A stretch of DNA of 64,000 nucleotides from Ephydatia muelleri (GCA_013339895.1 JABACO010000017.1:7119926-7183925), one strand, 5' to 3'; shown: positions 50,470-62,190, counted from the stretch's first letter. Translations and numbers: made by a program. Notes: generated by a model not told the origin, from the letters alone.

Positions 50470-50760
50470 TAGGGAATGGACCCACGGCCACCGCCAGCAG
50501 AAGTGCCGCCACCGCCTGCAGCAGCGCTGGACCCACGGCCACCGCCAGCAGAAGTGCCGCCGCCGCCTGCAGCAGCGCTGGACCCACGGCCACCGCCAGC
50601 AGAAGCCCCACCACCGCCTGCAGCAGTGCTGGACCCTCCGCCACCGCCAGCAGAAGCGCTGGACCCACCGCCTGCAGCGTTACCCCCGCTGATGCTCCCC
50701 CCAATGCTGCCCCCAATGCTGCCCCCGCCTTTTTTACTGCCCCCGCCACCCGCATGGCCT
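50470..50760 (+). repeat. 51-bp GC-rich repeat, possible proline-rich exon
   Basis: The unit, starting tggacccacggccaccgcc, begins at 50,477, 50,528 and 50,579, then shortens. One frame reads DPRPPPAEVPPPPAAAL (17 residues). A second reads WTHGHRQQKCRHRLQQR and a third is Ala/Ser/Thr-rich, all open. An acceptor-like cttag at 50,472 precedes it and a run of G (50,766-50,781) follows. The frame actually used, if any, cannot be settled. Confidence 0.5.
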
Positions 50761-51049
50761 TACCCCGGGGGGGGGGGGGGGAGAAGAAGAAGAGGAAGAG
50801 GCCGAGGAAGAGGAGGCGGCAAAACTATTTATTTTATCAAAAACAACTACACTTATCACTATTTATTTTATTGTTATTGTAACATTAATTTTACATACGT
50901 ATTTATTAAAGTTATATATATAGTAACTTGTGGTCGGGGCAATGCACAAAGCGTTCGTAAGGTATAGACATTTTGTCCATTGCACATCGTTCCTCATCAC
51001 ATTACATTTATGAAGCTTCGTTGACACGGAGAAAAAAAAACTTATGAAA

Positions 51050-51338
51050 CAAGTAAATAAAAACCTCTAACGAGAAAGTTGGTGGGCATATAGGATTGAC
51101 AATGTTGGTGTAAAAAGCACGGAAACAAGTGTGACAGAAATGTTACTGGAAAATTGAAATAGGCCTATATTTAGCCCATTTTCTCAGGCGTGTGCTGCCT
51201 AAATGTGACTGGGCTAAATATAGGCCTATTTCAATTTTCCAGTAACATTTCTGTCACACTTGTTTCCGTGCTTTTTACACCAACATTGTCAATCCTATAT
51301 GCCCACCAACTTTCTCGTTAGAGGTTTTTATTTACTTG
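51050..51338. repeat. Perfect inverted repeat, 129-bp arms, 31-base loop
   Basis: Arm 51,050-51,178 is the exact reverse complement of 51,210-51,338 (129 of 129 by eye). The loop is 51,179-51,209. The right arm ends where sequence shared with duplication copy A begins (tacatgtatgt). There is no coding content. Confidence 0.95.
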
Positions 51339-51907
51339 TACATGTATGTATATGAAGCAGTCTATACTTTGAGACAATGTCACACATGTACATGCTATAA
51401 GGATATACTTCAAAATCAAAGTTTGACGGTGATTTTGTGACACTTGGTACAGCAGGTAGTCTAATGTAGATTTTTATAACGGTCACCGAGCGAGAGCTAA
51501 GTGCAATAATTGCGGCGGTTGCATTAATTCGCTAAATAAACATGTCATACTCGGCACGTTATCGCAAAATACGAAGGAATAGCTAACGGATAAGCTAAGG
51601 CTGCATACTCACGACCTTAAGAGGATAACTACTTTACGAGTACGGGAGTAATCAAATAATGCACGGGGATCCGGAGTGCATGAGATCTCTTAAAGTCTTT
51701 TGATTCCGTCCAAGTTTGACGTAAGCAACAAAAGTACATGCTAAGACGTCAAAGCTTGCATATCCTGTATACAAACAGATTGCACTAATAAGCAATAAAC
51801 ATTTAATTCAAGCTGAGTGAATGAAGCATCAATACGTATAAACTGTTCGCATAATGCAGCTGATAAATCTATAGGCCTATACAAATCAGTCTTGCAGCAA
51901 ATGGCTA

Positions 51908-53716
51908 TTAATATGCAGGGCTTATACACGAGCACGTATACTGATTGAATATGTAGGGATGCTCGCATTTCACGTAAGGACACTCGCAGCTGCACGTCTT
52001 TGTGTTGAGGATTTGGGGATATTCGCATTTCACGTAAGGACACTCACAGTTGCACGTCTTTGTGTTGAGGATTTGGGGATATTCGCATTTCACGTACGGA
52101 CACTCGCAGTTGCACGTCTTTGTGTTGAGGATTTGGGGATGTTCGCATTTCACGTAAGGACACTCACAGTCGCACGTCTTTGTGTTGAGGATTTGGGGAT
52201 GTTCGCATTTCACGTAGGGACACTCGCAGTTGCAGGTCTTTGTGTTGAGGATTTGGGGATGTTCGCATTTCACGTACGGACACTCGCAGTTGCACGTCTT
52301 TGTGTTGAGGATTTGGGGATGTTCGCATTTCACGTAGGGACACTCACAGTTGCACGTCTTTGTGTTGAGGATTTGGGGATGTTCGCATTTCACGTAAGGA
52401 CACTCACAGTTGCACGTCTTTGTGTTGAGGATTTGGGGATGTTCGCATTTCACGTAAGGACACTCGCAGTTGCACGTCTTTGTGTTGAGGATTTGGGGGT
52501 GTTCGCATTTCACGTAAGGACACTCGCAGTTGCACGTCTTTGTGTTGAGGATTTGGGGATATTCGCATTTCACGTAGGGACACTCGCAGTTGCACGTCTT
52601 TGTGTTGAGGATTTGGGGATGTTCGCATTTCACGTACGGACACTCGCAGTTGCACGTCTTTGTGTTGAGGATTTGGGGATGTTCGCATTTCACGTACGGA
52701 CACTCGCAGTTGCACGTCTTTGTGTTGAGGATTTGGGGATGTTCGCATTTCACGTACGGACACTCGCAGTTGCACGTCTTTGTGTTGAGGATTTTTGGAT
52801 ATTCGCATTTCACGTACGGACACTCGCAGTTGCACGTCTTTGTGTTGAGGATTTGGGGACGTTCGCATTTCACGTACGGACACTCGCAGTTGCACGTCTT
52901 TGTGTTGAGGATTTGGGGATATTCGCATTTCACGTAGGGACACTCGCAGTTGCACGTCTTTGTGTTGAGGATTTGGGGATGTTCGCATTTCACGTAGGGA
53001 CACTCGCAGTTGCACGTCTTTGTGTTGAGGATTTGGGGATGTTCGCATTTCACGTAGGGACACTCGCAGTTGCAGGTCTTTGTGTTGAGGATTTGGGGAT
53101 GTTCGCATTTCACGTACGGACACTCGCAGTTGCACGTCTTTGTGTTGAGGATTTGGGGATGTTCGCATTTCACGTACGGACACTCGCAGTTGCACGTCTT
53201 TGTGTTGAGGATTTGGGGATGTTCGCATTTCACGTAGGGACACTCGCAGTTGCACGTCTTTGTGTTGAGGATTTGGGGATATTTGCATTTCACGTACGGA
53301 CACTCACAGCTGCACGTCTTTGTGTTAAGGATTTGGGGATGGTTGCATTTCACGTAGGGACACTGGCATTTGCACGTCTTTGTGTTGAGGGTTTGAGGAT
53401 GCTTACATTTCACGTAAGAACACTCGCAATTACATGTTTCTTTGTTGAAATAGTAGCCAGGCGCACATTTTGCTAAAAAAGGACACTCACACTTGCACGA
53501 GTAGACATTCAGCTTGTGTGGACTATGACACGTGGGCGGATAAAGGCATTTCGCGGCCGCGCTTGTGGTAGTGACCTATAATGGTACCGAAGTTAGAATA
53601 ATATCATTTCAATTTCATATGCGCAATACTTTATATGCATGCAGACAACGTACCAGAACTGCCAAAGCGAACGCCACATGGAGCAACACTACCGCTGCGG
53701 GTTTGCAACACTGCAT
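51908..53716 (-). CDS. Secreted CXCXC (Balbiani ring 3-like) repeat protein, copy B
   Basis: Two exons, 53,716-53,654 and 53,575-51,908, encode 576 aa. The exon structure, signal peptide (MQCCKPAAVVLLHVAFALAV) and intron position are those of copy A. About 25 units of 20 residues follow the CxCPYVKCEHPQILNTKTCN pattern. The first two are divergent (CSYVKCKHPQTLNTKTC, then CQCPYVKCNHPQ) and the last ends CSCISPAY. The central units are nearly identical at DNA level (60-bp period), indicating recent expansion or gene conversion. The doubling relative to copy A (about 13 units) means length polymorphism is likely. The antisense strand is also open over the whole array, but as a shadow. Confidence 0.9.
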
Positions 53717-53770
53717 TCTGAATGCTTGAGCAACGATGTTGGATTATGCCTTTTCAAGTTAAACGGGCCT

Positions 53771-53779
53771 CTTTATATA
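53771..53779 (-). promoter_or_regulatory. TATA box of CXCXC gene, copy B
   Basis: TATATAAAG on the minus strand, 55 bp upstream of the ATG, at the same spacing as copy A. Confidence 0.75.
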
Positions 53780-54100
53780 CGTTTCTCTAGCGGACGTGCG
53801 TACTAAAGCTGCTTTTGTTGATGCGATAACATTTTCTGTCCGTGTCGGCTCCAATCCTGGAGCACACCTAACAACACATCGGCGTGAATTTAATAATGCG
53901 GCTGTACACTTACGCATTAACTGCCCACTCGATTTTCCCCCGGTAGTAAACTAACTAAGTAGCTGAGACTACATCCGTCAAAGATTGAATTTCAGATTTA
54001 ATTTCAGTCCTATTGTTGTCTGTAAACGTCAAGGCTATATCTTTACAATTTCACAGTTTTTTTTTTTTTACAATCACTTATATACGTTTAGATCAAATTT

Positions 54101-54345
54101 TGGGACCGTTTCCGCAAAAAGGAACCTAACGCATGTGTTTTGTTCAAGATTTCAAATTCTTTTATATTCAAGAAGTCCGAAATGTCCTCTACATATTGCT
54201 TCTTACGCACTGAAAATCGGAGTGTTGCAAGGCGCTGAATTTTTCATTAGCCATACATTTCAACTCAAGCGTTACACATTTCTATGGCGCGCACTGGAAA
54301 TTTTATAATGTATGCGTTAGGTTCCTTTTCGCGGGAAAAATCCCA
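54101..54345. mobile_element. MITE, 245 bp, family member 1
   Basis: The left end TGGGACCGTTTCCGC and the right end (inverted) TGGGATTTTTCCCGC both run into GAAAAAGGAACCTAACGCAT-type sequence. It is related, in opposite orientation, to 63,616-63,839 and partly to the inside of the 22,179 hAT-like element. Confidence 0.75.
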
Positions 54346-56008
54346 CATAACAATACAGATCATACACATCAGGGCAATCACTTGTATTAAGAAGGCATCG
54401 AAATCACCAAAATGGCGAGGTCTGGAGCCATGCAGCAGAACACATGTAAGGTCAATTGGAGTGCCAAAATGGTGATAGATGGGAGAGCGTGAACCACAAA
54501 GGCAAGCTATTGCTGAACATAGTTGAGCTAGGAACTCTGCAATGAAGCCAGAATAAGGTAAGGCATTTACAATTAATCTTGTTGTGTCTTTTAGAGAATT
54601 AAGCAATTCTCATGTACACAACAACTTTCATGCATGCATGCATGCGCATATCCACCATGCAGCTAAGAAGTTCAACAAACAAAGGTGCAAGAATCCACGC
54701 TCAACTTCTCGGACTTTATAAGCTCATATGACCTTGACTTGTCCAGTAAGCGATAACAATGAGCAATTATACATGTATGGTGTATTTTACAACATACGCG
54801 ACTATTTTGTAAGACATTGAGCACCTTTCTTAACGTCAAAGAAGCCTTTCGTCTGGCTCTTATACACCAAAGGATTTCTCCCATGCTTCAGATCTAAACA
54901 AGCTTCATCTCCATCACTGGCCATTTTGCCACGGTAATAAAAGATGCTCTCATGATAGGGAGCTGTAGGCATGCAACGTTCTGTTCTCAGCACATACACT
55001 GTAGCATGCATATATAGCTAGCTCTGTGTACATATAGCTGTGTCAGATATCATGCACGTAGCACATTGTGACGAATTGAGGAACATCCACCACAGGGGCA
55101 GTTCATAACGTGTTCTACTACATGTGAAGGAGTACAGATAGACGTGATAGGTAGATAGAGCTTTGAGGAGACACCATGCAGCTTTGATTTTAACTTCCAT
55201 TGAACGCGCTCAAGAGATCAGTTCTGGAAAGCCGCTAGCAAATACGTCTGCAGATCCTTTTGATAATGTACACAGCACACCGTAGGAACAATTAATGGAT
55301 ATATTCTCCCCATGTGATAACTGTATATGTAAAATTATGTCTGCACGTGTATACACTTTTTTTTTAATTAATCGAAATGAAATCACAACTACAGTGATAC
55401 TTTAACCCTTTGTATATAGATACCCAGTATGAAAACCAGACCATGGGAATGATCTGCACTTCCTCCTTGAAAAAAACCTTGAACGGGTAATCCAAGTTAA
55501 TTCAAGCTGCTGTTCATTTAAAGCTTTGGAGATTTTACCGTTACTGCGCTGTGGCGATCACGAGTTGTGTGTCGACTCACACTGACCTGCATTTCTGGGG
55601 AAAAGCGAGGTTAGGTCTGCCAGTGGCTGTGCACAATGGGCCTAGATTGATTTGAAAACTTCTTCAGTTGTCGTGCAACCTGACACTGTACGTGTACAGG
55701 CATGATGCGAGTGGAAGATTAGTTACTCGTTCCACAGATCACTTGCTCTTCCGTGCATCACCTAGATACTGCTGCAAACTTCTCGTTTTTACACCATTGA
55801 CACCCTTAAAGCTTATTTGATCTCATGCTTACAGCATGGACATGCACTCCACTACAATATGTATACGGTGACGCCTCCATATTTTACTGGGAGCATAAAT
55901 TACGGTCTAATTCGATCGTTCCTCAAACGACCGAAAAAGTATCTCCAACCAATCAGATAACACTTGTGTCGGATCGTAGGTATAGTGTCATAGTGATCCC
56001 GAAACAAC
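54346..56008. other. Duplicated noncoding sequence, no gene seen
   Basis: Parts align with copy A (33,480-34,310). No open frame has recognisable features. Confidence 0.5.
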
Positions 56009-56125
56009 GTTGAGGCTGCCGTACCACTCTGATACTAAGATCGGATATCAAAAAAGGTATACCGCATGTGGTTTACTTTTTTTGATAGCCGATCTTAGTA
56101 TCAGAGCGGCATGGCAGCCTCAAAC
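56009..56125. repeat. Inverted repeat, ~47-bp arms
   Basis: gttgaggctgccgtaccact pairs with the inverted right arm gtttgaggctgccatgccgc, and both continue through gatactaagatcgg to a run of six A. The loop is about 21 bases. Confidence 0.85.
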
Positions 56126-56215
56126 GCTACCGCTGTGTGATATATGTGTCGTTGACCACTGACGCTCCGTCATATTCACACAGGGATCATCTGCCGAAGA
56201 AGAGAAGAAGAGATA

Positions 56216-56500
56216 ATGAGATGTAGCAGAAGTACGCCGGGCCTCCTTCACACAGTTGTTTCTGTTAATGCACTTTTAGGCCTGGAAGCAGAGTTCTTTA
56301 TCAAACTCCTTGCTGACAAAATGGAATTAAAAAAATCATATCCATGCAAAAGTAGCAGGATGGGAGCCATGCAGGCTATCTTTTGCCATTTTGAGGGCCA
56401 CTCGTGCATCTACATGTATGCCTACGGGATTCTTGAACCAAATGGAGAAGCGGTACAGCTTTTGATGGGTGGAGCTGGTCTGCCAGAACTTGCATATTAA
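56216..56500 (+). pseudogene. Retroelement terminal fragment, frameshifted
   Basis: One frame reads LGLEAEFFIKLLADKMELKK. After a shift, the next frame reads KVAGWEPCRLSFAILRATRA. This order resembles the extreme C-terminus of retroelement polyproteins in cnidarians and sponges (F..LA....K, then R.RLSFA.LR). Identification is from pattern memory only. Confidence 0.35.
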
Positions 56501-56689
56501 GTTGTTCAGATATGCGTGTATACGGTATGCGTTCCTGTTGTAATTTTGTATCTTATTTTAAAATAATCGCTTATTTATATAACATACACACCTCACCACA
56601 TAATGTCTTGTGAGCAGTGCCAGCATACTATTACTCGAAGATTTGACACAACATGCCTGGAGCTACATCACATCAAAGTACATACAATC

Positions 56690-57990
56690 ACTTTGATTTC
56701 ATATTGGCATTGATTTAATAGGGCCACTCTCTGAAACCTCTGCTGGACATAAGTATGCGTTGACTATCTCAAATTATTGCACGAAGTGGGTGGCAGCAGT
56801 TGCACTTGAATCTAAACATGCCAGCTGTGTTGCAATAGCATTGTTTAAGGTAAGAAGTAATAATAATTGTCTGACTATGTTTTTGAATCACTTTTACCTA
56901 ACCCAAACAAACTGCAGGTGTTCTGACCTCTGACCCACACAGACTTCCACAACCAGATTAATAAAAAACATTGCCAGCTTAAAGTGGACCATCGTTGACC
57001 ACAGCCTATCATCAAAAGGTACATAAATATGGAGGAATCTGTATAGAGCTGTATTCAGGTATTAGATGTTGCATCCTTTATTCTAGGCCAATGGTTTGGA
57101 CGAGCGGTTCAATCAAACCATTCAGTTAGTGCTTCTGAAATTCTGCATTGACAGACAGTACCTGGGATACTCACTTGGATGCTTGTACCTTTGCATGTAA
57201 ACACTTCAAGACAGGAGTCAACCAAATACTGTCATGTTTGGTAGGAAGCTGTACATGTACTACCTATAGAATTAGATGTGTCTTGTGAGTCACCTGAAAC
57301 CCTGCTAAGTGACTTCAACACAATGCCTGAAAGCAGACAACCTTTAATGAACAAAATAATTGAAGCAAGATATGCCGAACCTTTCAGGATTTGAATAACA
57401 TATAAACGTGCTGGGTGAAAAGCAACACATATAAGTTCCTGCATATAGTTTAACTATTTTAGATTATACTTTCATACTAATTGACTAAACAGCAATTTTG
57501 ATACTAGGTTTATGATGTATTTTACATCTTATATTGTATTCATTACAGTATAAGGATAGTACAAATTAAAGAAATTGATAAATATTTAATGTTGAGTGCA
57601 AAAGGGTGGTTACATATGTCTTCTGTAATTTTACATTAGAACATGTGTACTTTAGATCAAGTGTGTTAGAGAAAGCTAATCTAAAATACAAATGTTCTAA
57701 TGTAAAATTACACGCAGGATGTGTAAAACAAATGCAACACTTTAAACCCTTTTGCTCTCAGCATTAAAATCTATTAGCATGCAAGGCAATCCGTCTGTGT
57801 ATGCCATTGGGTCTAAAGTCCTTGTCAAGGACTTTACACGCAAGAAAAGAAAGGATTTCCGATGGTTTGGGCCTTATTACACCCGAGGATATTGGAAAGG
57901 GACTTATCTCTTGCAAGAGGAATCTAGTATTAAAAAAAAGTCAATGGTGCTCGCATCAACTTACTATCTACTTGTGCAATGCATACACGA
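56690..57990 (+). pseudogene. Retroviral-type integrase gene remnant (Ty3/gypsy or KRBA2-like)
   Basis: The integrase core is visible in pieces. IGIDLIGPL (first catalytic Asp, about 56,710) continues as GHKYALTISNYCTKWVAAV and ends at a GTAAGA donor at 56,850. After an acceptor near 56,918, TDFHNQINK and, after a one-base shift, LTTAYH appear. After a second short intron, ANGLDERFNQTIQ (catalytic Glu, about 57,090) follows. The distal part has LLSDFNTMPESRQPLMNKII (about 57,305) and, after stops, YAIGSKVLVKDFTRKKRK with FGPY (about 57,800) and VNGA. The presence of introns suggests an old gene-like copy rather than a fresh retrotransposon. Several frameshifts and stops make it inactive. Confidence 0.7.
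57625..57711. repeat. Foldback repeat, ~32-bp arms
   Basis: gtaattttacattagaacat pairs with atgttctaatgtaaaattac, extending to ctttaga/tctaaaa with about three mismatches. Confidence 0.85.
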
Positions 57991-58227
57991 CAAGAGGATG
58001 CCATGCCGAGGATGTATCGGACTACGCTGACGTTTATGCATGTATGCCATAAGAAGGCATACTACCCAACTTTCAATCCACCATTATTGTGTGTGCGTAC
58101 GTACGTGTGACACGCACATACACACGCATACACTTACATGTACACGCACATACATACACACACCGCACCCACACATTGACAAGGGTTTTGGAGAAGTCAA
58201 GGGCGTTCGGATAATAATGGACTAGGT

Positions 58228-58383
58228 ATTCCATTTAATGACCGTACATGGGGGATGGATGACACATTAATTAGTTATCAACGGTAGTTAACTTTGATAC
58301 CCAGGGGAATTTATTAATTGTCCTAGGTGATTTATTGTGGTGTTCATCCATCTCCCTGTACGATCATTATTAAATATGGAATA
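58228..58383. mobile_element. MITE-like element, ~152 bp, TA flanks
   Basis: The ends TTCCATTTAATGACCGTACA and, inverted, TTCCATATTTAATAATGATC both continue to a shared gatggatga(a)cac. TA lies at both outer edges. Confidence 0.65.
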
Positions 58384-60526
58384 ACTTAATGCATATGCAC
58401 TAGCAAAAATATGGGACAAACGAAGTCACCAAAGTTGTAATCGTCAATAAATGTGTAACTGTCAATAAATTGCTGGTAGTGCCCTTTGTATTCAAGCTTT
58501 TGCTTCCAGGAGGCAAACTAGTACTTTCCGTAGACAAGTGCAGACAATGCAAGCTGGTGGGTACATTAATTTGATGGAGGAATGAAGCATGGCGCTATAC
58601 GGTCACTAGCATAGATGGTGCATACTAGTACTGTAAGCACCCTGATTATGGAACATGCAATGAGTAGGAAAGGGAGCCTTCCTGATTACAAGCTTGGCTA
58701 TTTATTGTTAAACTGCAACCAATGCAACTGAGTACATGTACTATATACTGGCCATGCTCATTTTAGTACTTCATCAGCACTCAGTGGTGTAATATTATGG
58801 TCTTGTTGATCTACATATGTGCAACTATCATTTTACCGTTATGGGCTCTGCAAAGTATGCATGTGGTTTCTAATAAATGCACACCAAAGCTAGTAGATTA
58901 AACCCTTTCCTTAGTTTGTGCAACTTGCTCACCATACTAAGCCATCCTCAACTTTATCATTTAATTAAAAAAACATCTTTTGAGAGCCTGAAAAAATGCT
59001 GATAAACGGTTGAGTTGCTTCTTGTGGATAATTTGAGTGTCGAGACGCTAATCAAGCCGGGTACGCTGTCAATTGAGCGCTCAGTTCATCTATGCACGAA
59101 GTCAAAACTGGTGTTCAATACATGTATAATATGAAGTATACATTGCCAAGCCATGAAGGGGCGACTGGCTCATCTTCTGTTCCTAAACTGCAGGAGGAGC
59201 ACTTATCTAGCCACAACTGTAAGGTCTGCACCCATGGTAAGCTTACACAATGCTGCACGACATTCTCTAAGGCTGCTCAGTGGATCATTTTCTAAATAAA
59301 ACCACCCAACTCTGACGAGACTGAACCGTTACATTGTCCAGGAGAAGGGATCTTCGTTTGATGGTCTGAGGAGAGTACTGTCTGAGGCTTTATAGTACTG
59401 ACCTCCTGGTTTAGCTGTAATTGTTTGAATAAAATATGTGCAAAAACAATTGATATGGTCATGATTAATTAAATAGCTCTAATAAAGATAGTTTGCAGGG
59501 TACGCTAGTCATGTTTTAAGAGTATGCTAGATATGGAGTGTTCACAAGTGATGTGCATTTGTGTTTGACTGTTGGTCCAGGTATTGTGGTTAGGAGAGGG
59601 AGAGGCTATTGAGAGGACACCTTGGCATCTCTTGGAGAAGAGGCTAAGCAAGTAGGGGGGGAGAGGCTGTTTGAAAACCGACCTTGGTAAGGGGAGACTC
59701 CAGATTACATCAGCAGTGGTCAAGGTGGTTTTAGTGTTACGTAAAGGTTAATTTGTAGCCAGTTGATTCTGCCAATTGAGCGTTCCATCTGTGCACAAAG
59801 TCAAACTGATGTTCAAAACATGTATAGTGTACATATCCAAGAATGGCGAAAATAGCGTCTCACCTTTGCATTTCTTCTATACCTTATACCGGGTGTTCGC
59901 GAATGAAGGCAAAGGCTTTAAACGGGGATAACTGTTGACCAGATCGAGATAAAAATTCGAGATATTGAAACATGGAATCGCTAGGCAAATGTTTGTCAAC
60001 TAATTTGGTGAATTGTTGTATTAATTAAAATTAATTAACCTTTGATTACATCCCTGCTACGATTCCTATTCTGTCCTAGAATGACATTTTTACCACGGAA
60101 AAACAAGCAAAAACTTCAATTAAATCGGTTCGTTGCCCTTACGCATGCGCAATGCATACACGACAAGAGGATGCCATATTTCCCATCTGTGCGAATGTCC
60201 TAATGTGCTGATGTGCGAGCCGCTACTGTATCTAAAGATCGATCGATATTAGGTGCAAATGGTGTACGGTGAGGCCGTGAGATGACTGAGATGGAATTCA
60301 AATGTGTGCAACTCACAAATATCCGTAAGTGCCTGCTTGTAGTCTAAAGTTCATTCTATTTCTGCATGTCTCTATTTAAAATAATAATAATAATAATAAT
60401 AATGAACTCCACGGGTGGCTGAACCTTCACCTGGTACGAGCCAATTGCAATGCTATTGCCATCCTTTCCTATAGCAGCTATCAATGTCATGTAGTGTAGA
60501 CAAGTTAACAATGATGAAGTAATGTT
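58384..60526. other. No gene seen; internal short duplication
   Basis: 59,060-59,140 and 59,760-59,840 are related (caattgagcg, then gcac(g/a)aagtcaaa, then acatgtata). A 29-bp string at 60,149-60,177 is identical to 57,976-58,004. A (AAT)n tract lies at about 60,380-60,402. Confidence 0.5.
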
Positions 60527-61033
60527 TACTGTTATGACTGATTAGCATTAACACAGGCTGCAGACTAATCAGTGTCACGCCTAAAAGCCTGTGACAACAG
60601 TTAGTGTCACCTCAGCTATATCCCAGAGTACAGAGGGCCAGTAGGTGCTGTGCTCCATCGTAATGTCCCTCATCACAGTAATATCGGCCAAATCAATTGA
60701 GGTGGCAAGGACTTTGATGACCTCTTGACCTTGGGGTGTATAGAGAAAGAGAGATGAGAATAAAACATGGAGTACAAGAGAAATGGTAGGAATTATGCAA
60801 AGCAAACAATATCACATTTTTAGCTGGAATTATTGAAGGCTCATTTCATGAATACCATGTCATGCTTCGAGTCCCATGAATGAAGAAGATACATCAAAGT
60901 AAGTGCAACAGAATGCGATGATTTATTACATGTAAGTCATTGAAACTGAGTAAATAGCTATGCGCACAAGAAATTCTAAATAGTTATGGATTAGTGCCGC
61001 CAATACCTACATGTATTAAATATGCATGCAAGT

Positions 61034-61112
61034 TTTAAAACTGATTGACAGACACAGACACACAAACACACACAAACACACACACACACACATCCACACA
61101 CACATACATACA
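61034..61112. repeat. CA-rich microsatellite
   Basis: Interrupted (CA)n with acaga and acaaa variants. Confidence 0.9.
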
Positions 61113-61416
61113 TACGCATGGTAAAAAGAGCATCATTCAATGATCTGTTTTTAAAGCACGGCATTTCAACAATCCCCTACATGTATAGTATAGTATGCAG
61201 TGGTTCAAGGCATCACTACTAATCATTGTAGATCATTTCCTCACCTGTTGGACCACCTATTGTCATATTTCTGACAACATAGCTGTGAGTAATTCTGAGT
61301 GTTTGCATTGATGCATTCGGCAGTAGCAATGCTTCCTTTCCTGAGGTGCCTAAGACATTGGGCGGAGTTCTCATTGTCATGGCAAAAACACTTCATATCT
61401 GTGTGGCTACTATAAA

Positions 61417-61501
61417 CACAGATTAATTATCTATCAGTGGATAGATAGCTTAACTGCCTTAATTAACTATCCATCAGTGGATAGATAGCTTAACTGCCTT
61501 A
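61417..61501. repeat. ~42-bp tandem duplication
   Basis: tcagtggatagatagcttaa with flanks occurs twice in succession, each followed by ctgcctta. The corresponding place in copy A (about 46,755-46,790) has a single divergent version. Confidence 0.85.
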
Positions 61502-61899
61502 AGTATATACTGCTATAGAGAATCCTGACATGAAAGTTGAATAAACTGAATCATGTAAGAATAAACTTAGTAGTGAAAAATGATTTTAATTGTTTGTATA
61601 TGTATCAGAAGTAGGTGGAGCATAAAAAATGACCTGCAGAATGAGAATTGTGACACGCCCATAAAACTCATACGTAATGAAGCTACAGATATCATGCACA
61701 TGTATGGTTGCATTAAATTATGCAAGGCCCAAAGCAGGTCAGTTCCTCAAAGTAAAGATTCTAAATAACTGCCCTGCTACAGCTACGTACATGGACTGAC
61801 ACCACTATTCTAATTCCCCATATTCTATTTATTATTTATTCCAATTATCCACACATGCATCCATCAAACAAAAGTGCATCCCTCAAACAAAATTATTTC

Positions 61900-62190
61900 T
61901 CACCATACCAATATTGATGATGTAAAGGTAGCATGGCTGGCTAAACTTAGTCAGGATACGAAGGCATATTGCGGTATCCACGGTTACCCGTGGGTTGGGA
62001 GCAGGGCGGGGATTGGCGGACAAAGTAATGTCCCTCAGGACAGGTGGTGTGGAGGTCGTAATGAGATCACCAGTACTTGCAGCATACACCTCACACCTCA
62101 CGCCTGACTGGAGCTGTTGTGATGACTTGATCAGATGGCTGTATGCATTATAGACACCCTGAAGGCTTATCACAGGCTCTGAAGAACATT
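61900..62190 (-). CDS. Possible exon of unidentified protein
   Basis: A minus-strand frame without stops reads SGVRCEVYAASTGDLITTST, then PPVLRDITL and PRVTVDTAI, with a beta-rich look like an extracellular domain. No confident splice partners or family were recognised. Confidence 0.3.

Larger units (their letters stand above)
51339..55860. repeat. Segmental duplication copy B (first part)
   Basis: 51,339-51,735 matches 26,110-26,470. 51,740-55,700 matches 31,676-34,150. 55,720-55,860 matches 34,170-34,310 but inverted. The copy is disrupted by a MITE at 54,101-54,345 and resumes at 60,527. Confidence 0.85.
60527..61600. repeat. Segmental duplication copy B (second part), empty site at 61,191
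   Basis: 60,527-61,192 is collinear with 34,855-36,446 (minus inserted sequences), and 61,193-61,570 with 46,525-46,900. The junction tatagtatagtatgcagtgg has no TIR element. A minus-strand exon candidate (60,745-60,590) opens after an acceptor-like caag, but its frame is not conserved in copy A. Confidence 0.8.
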
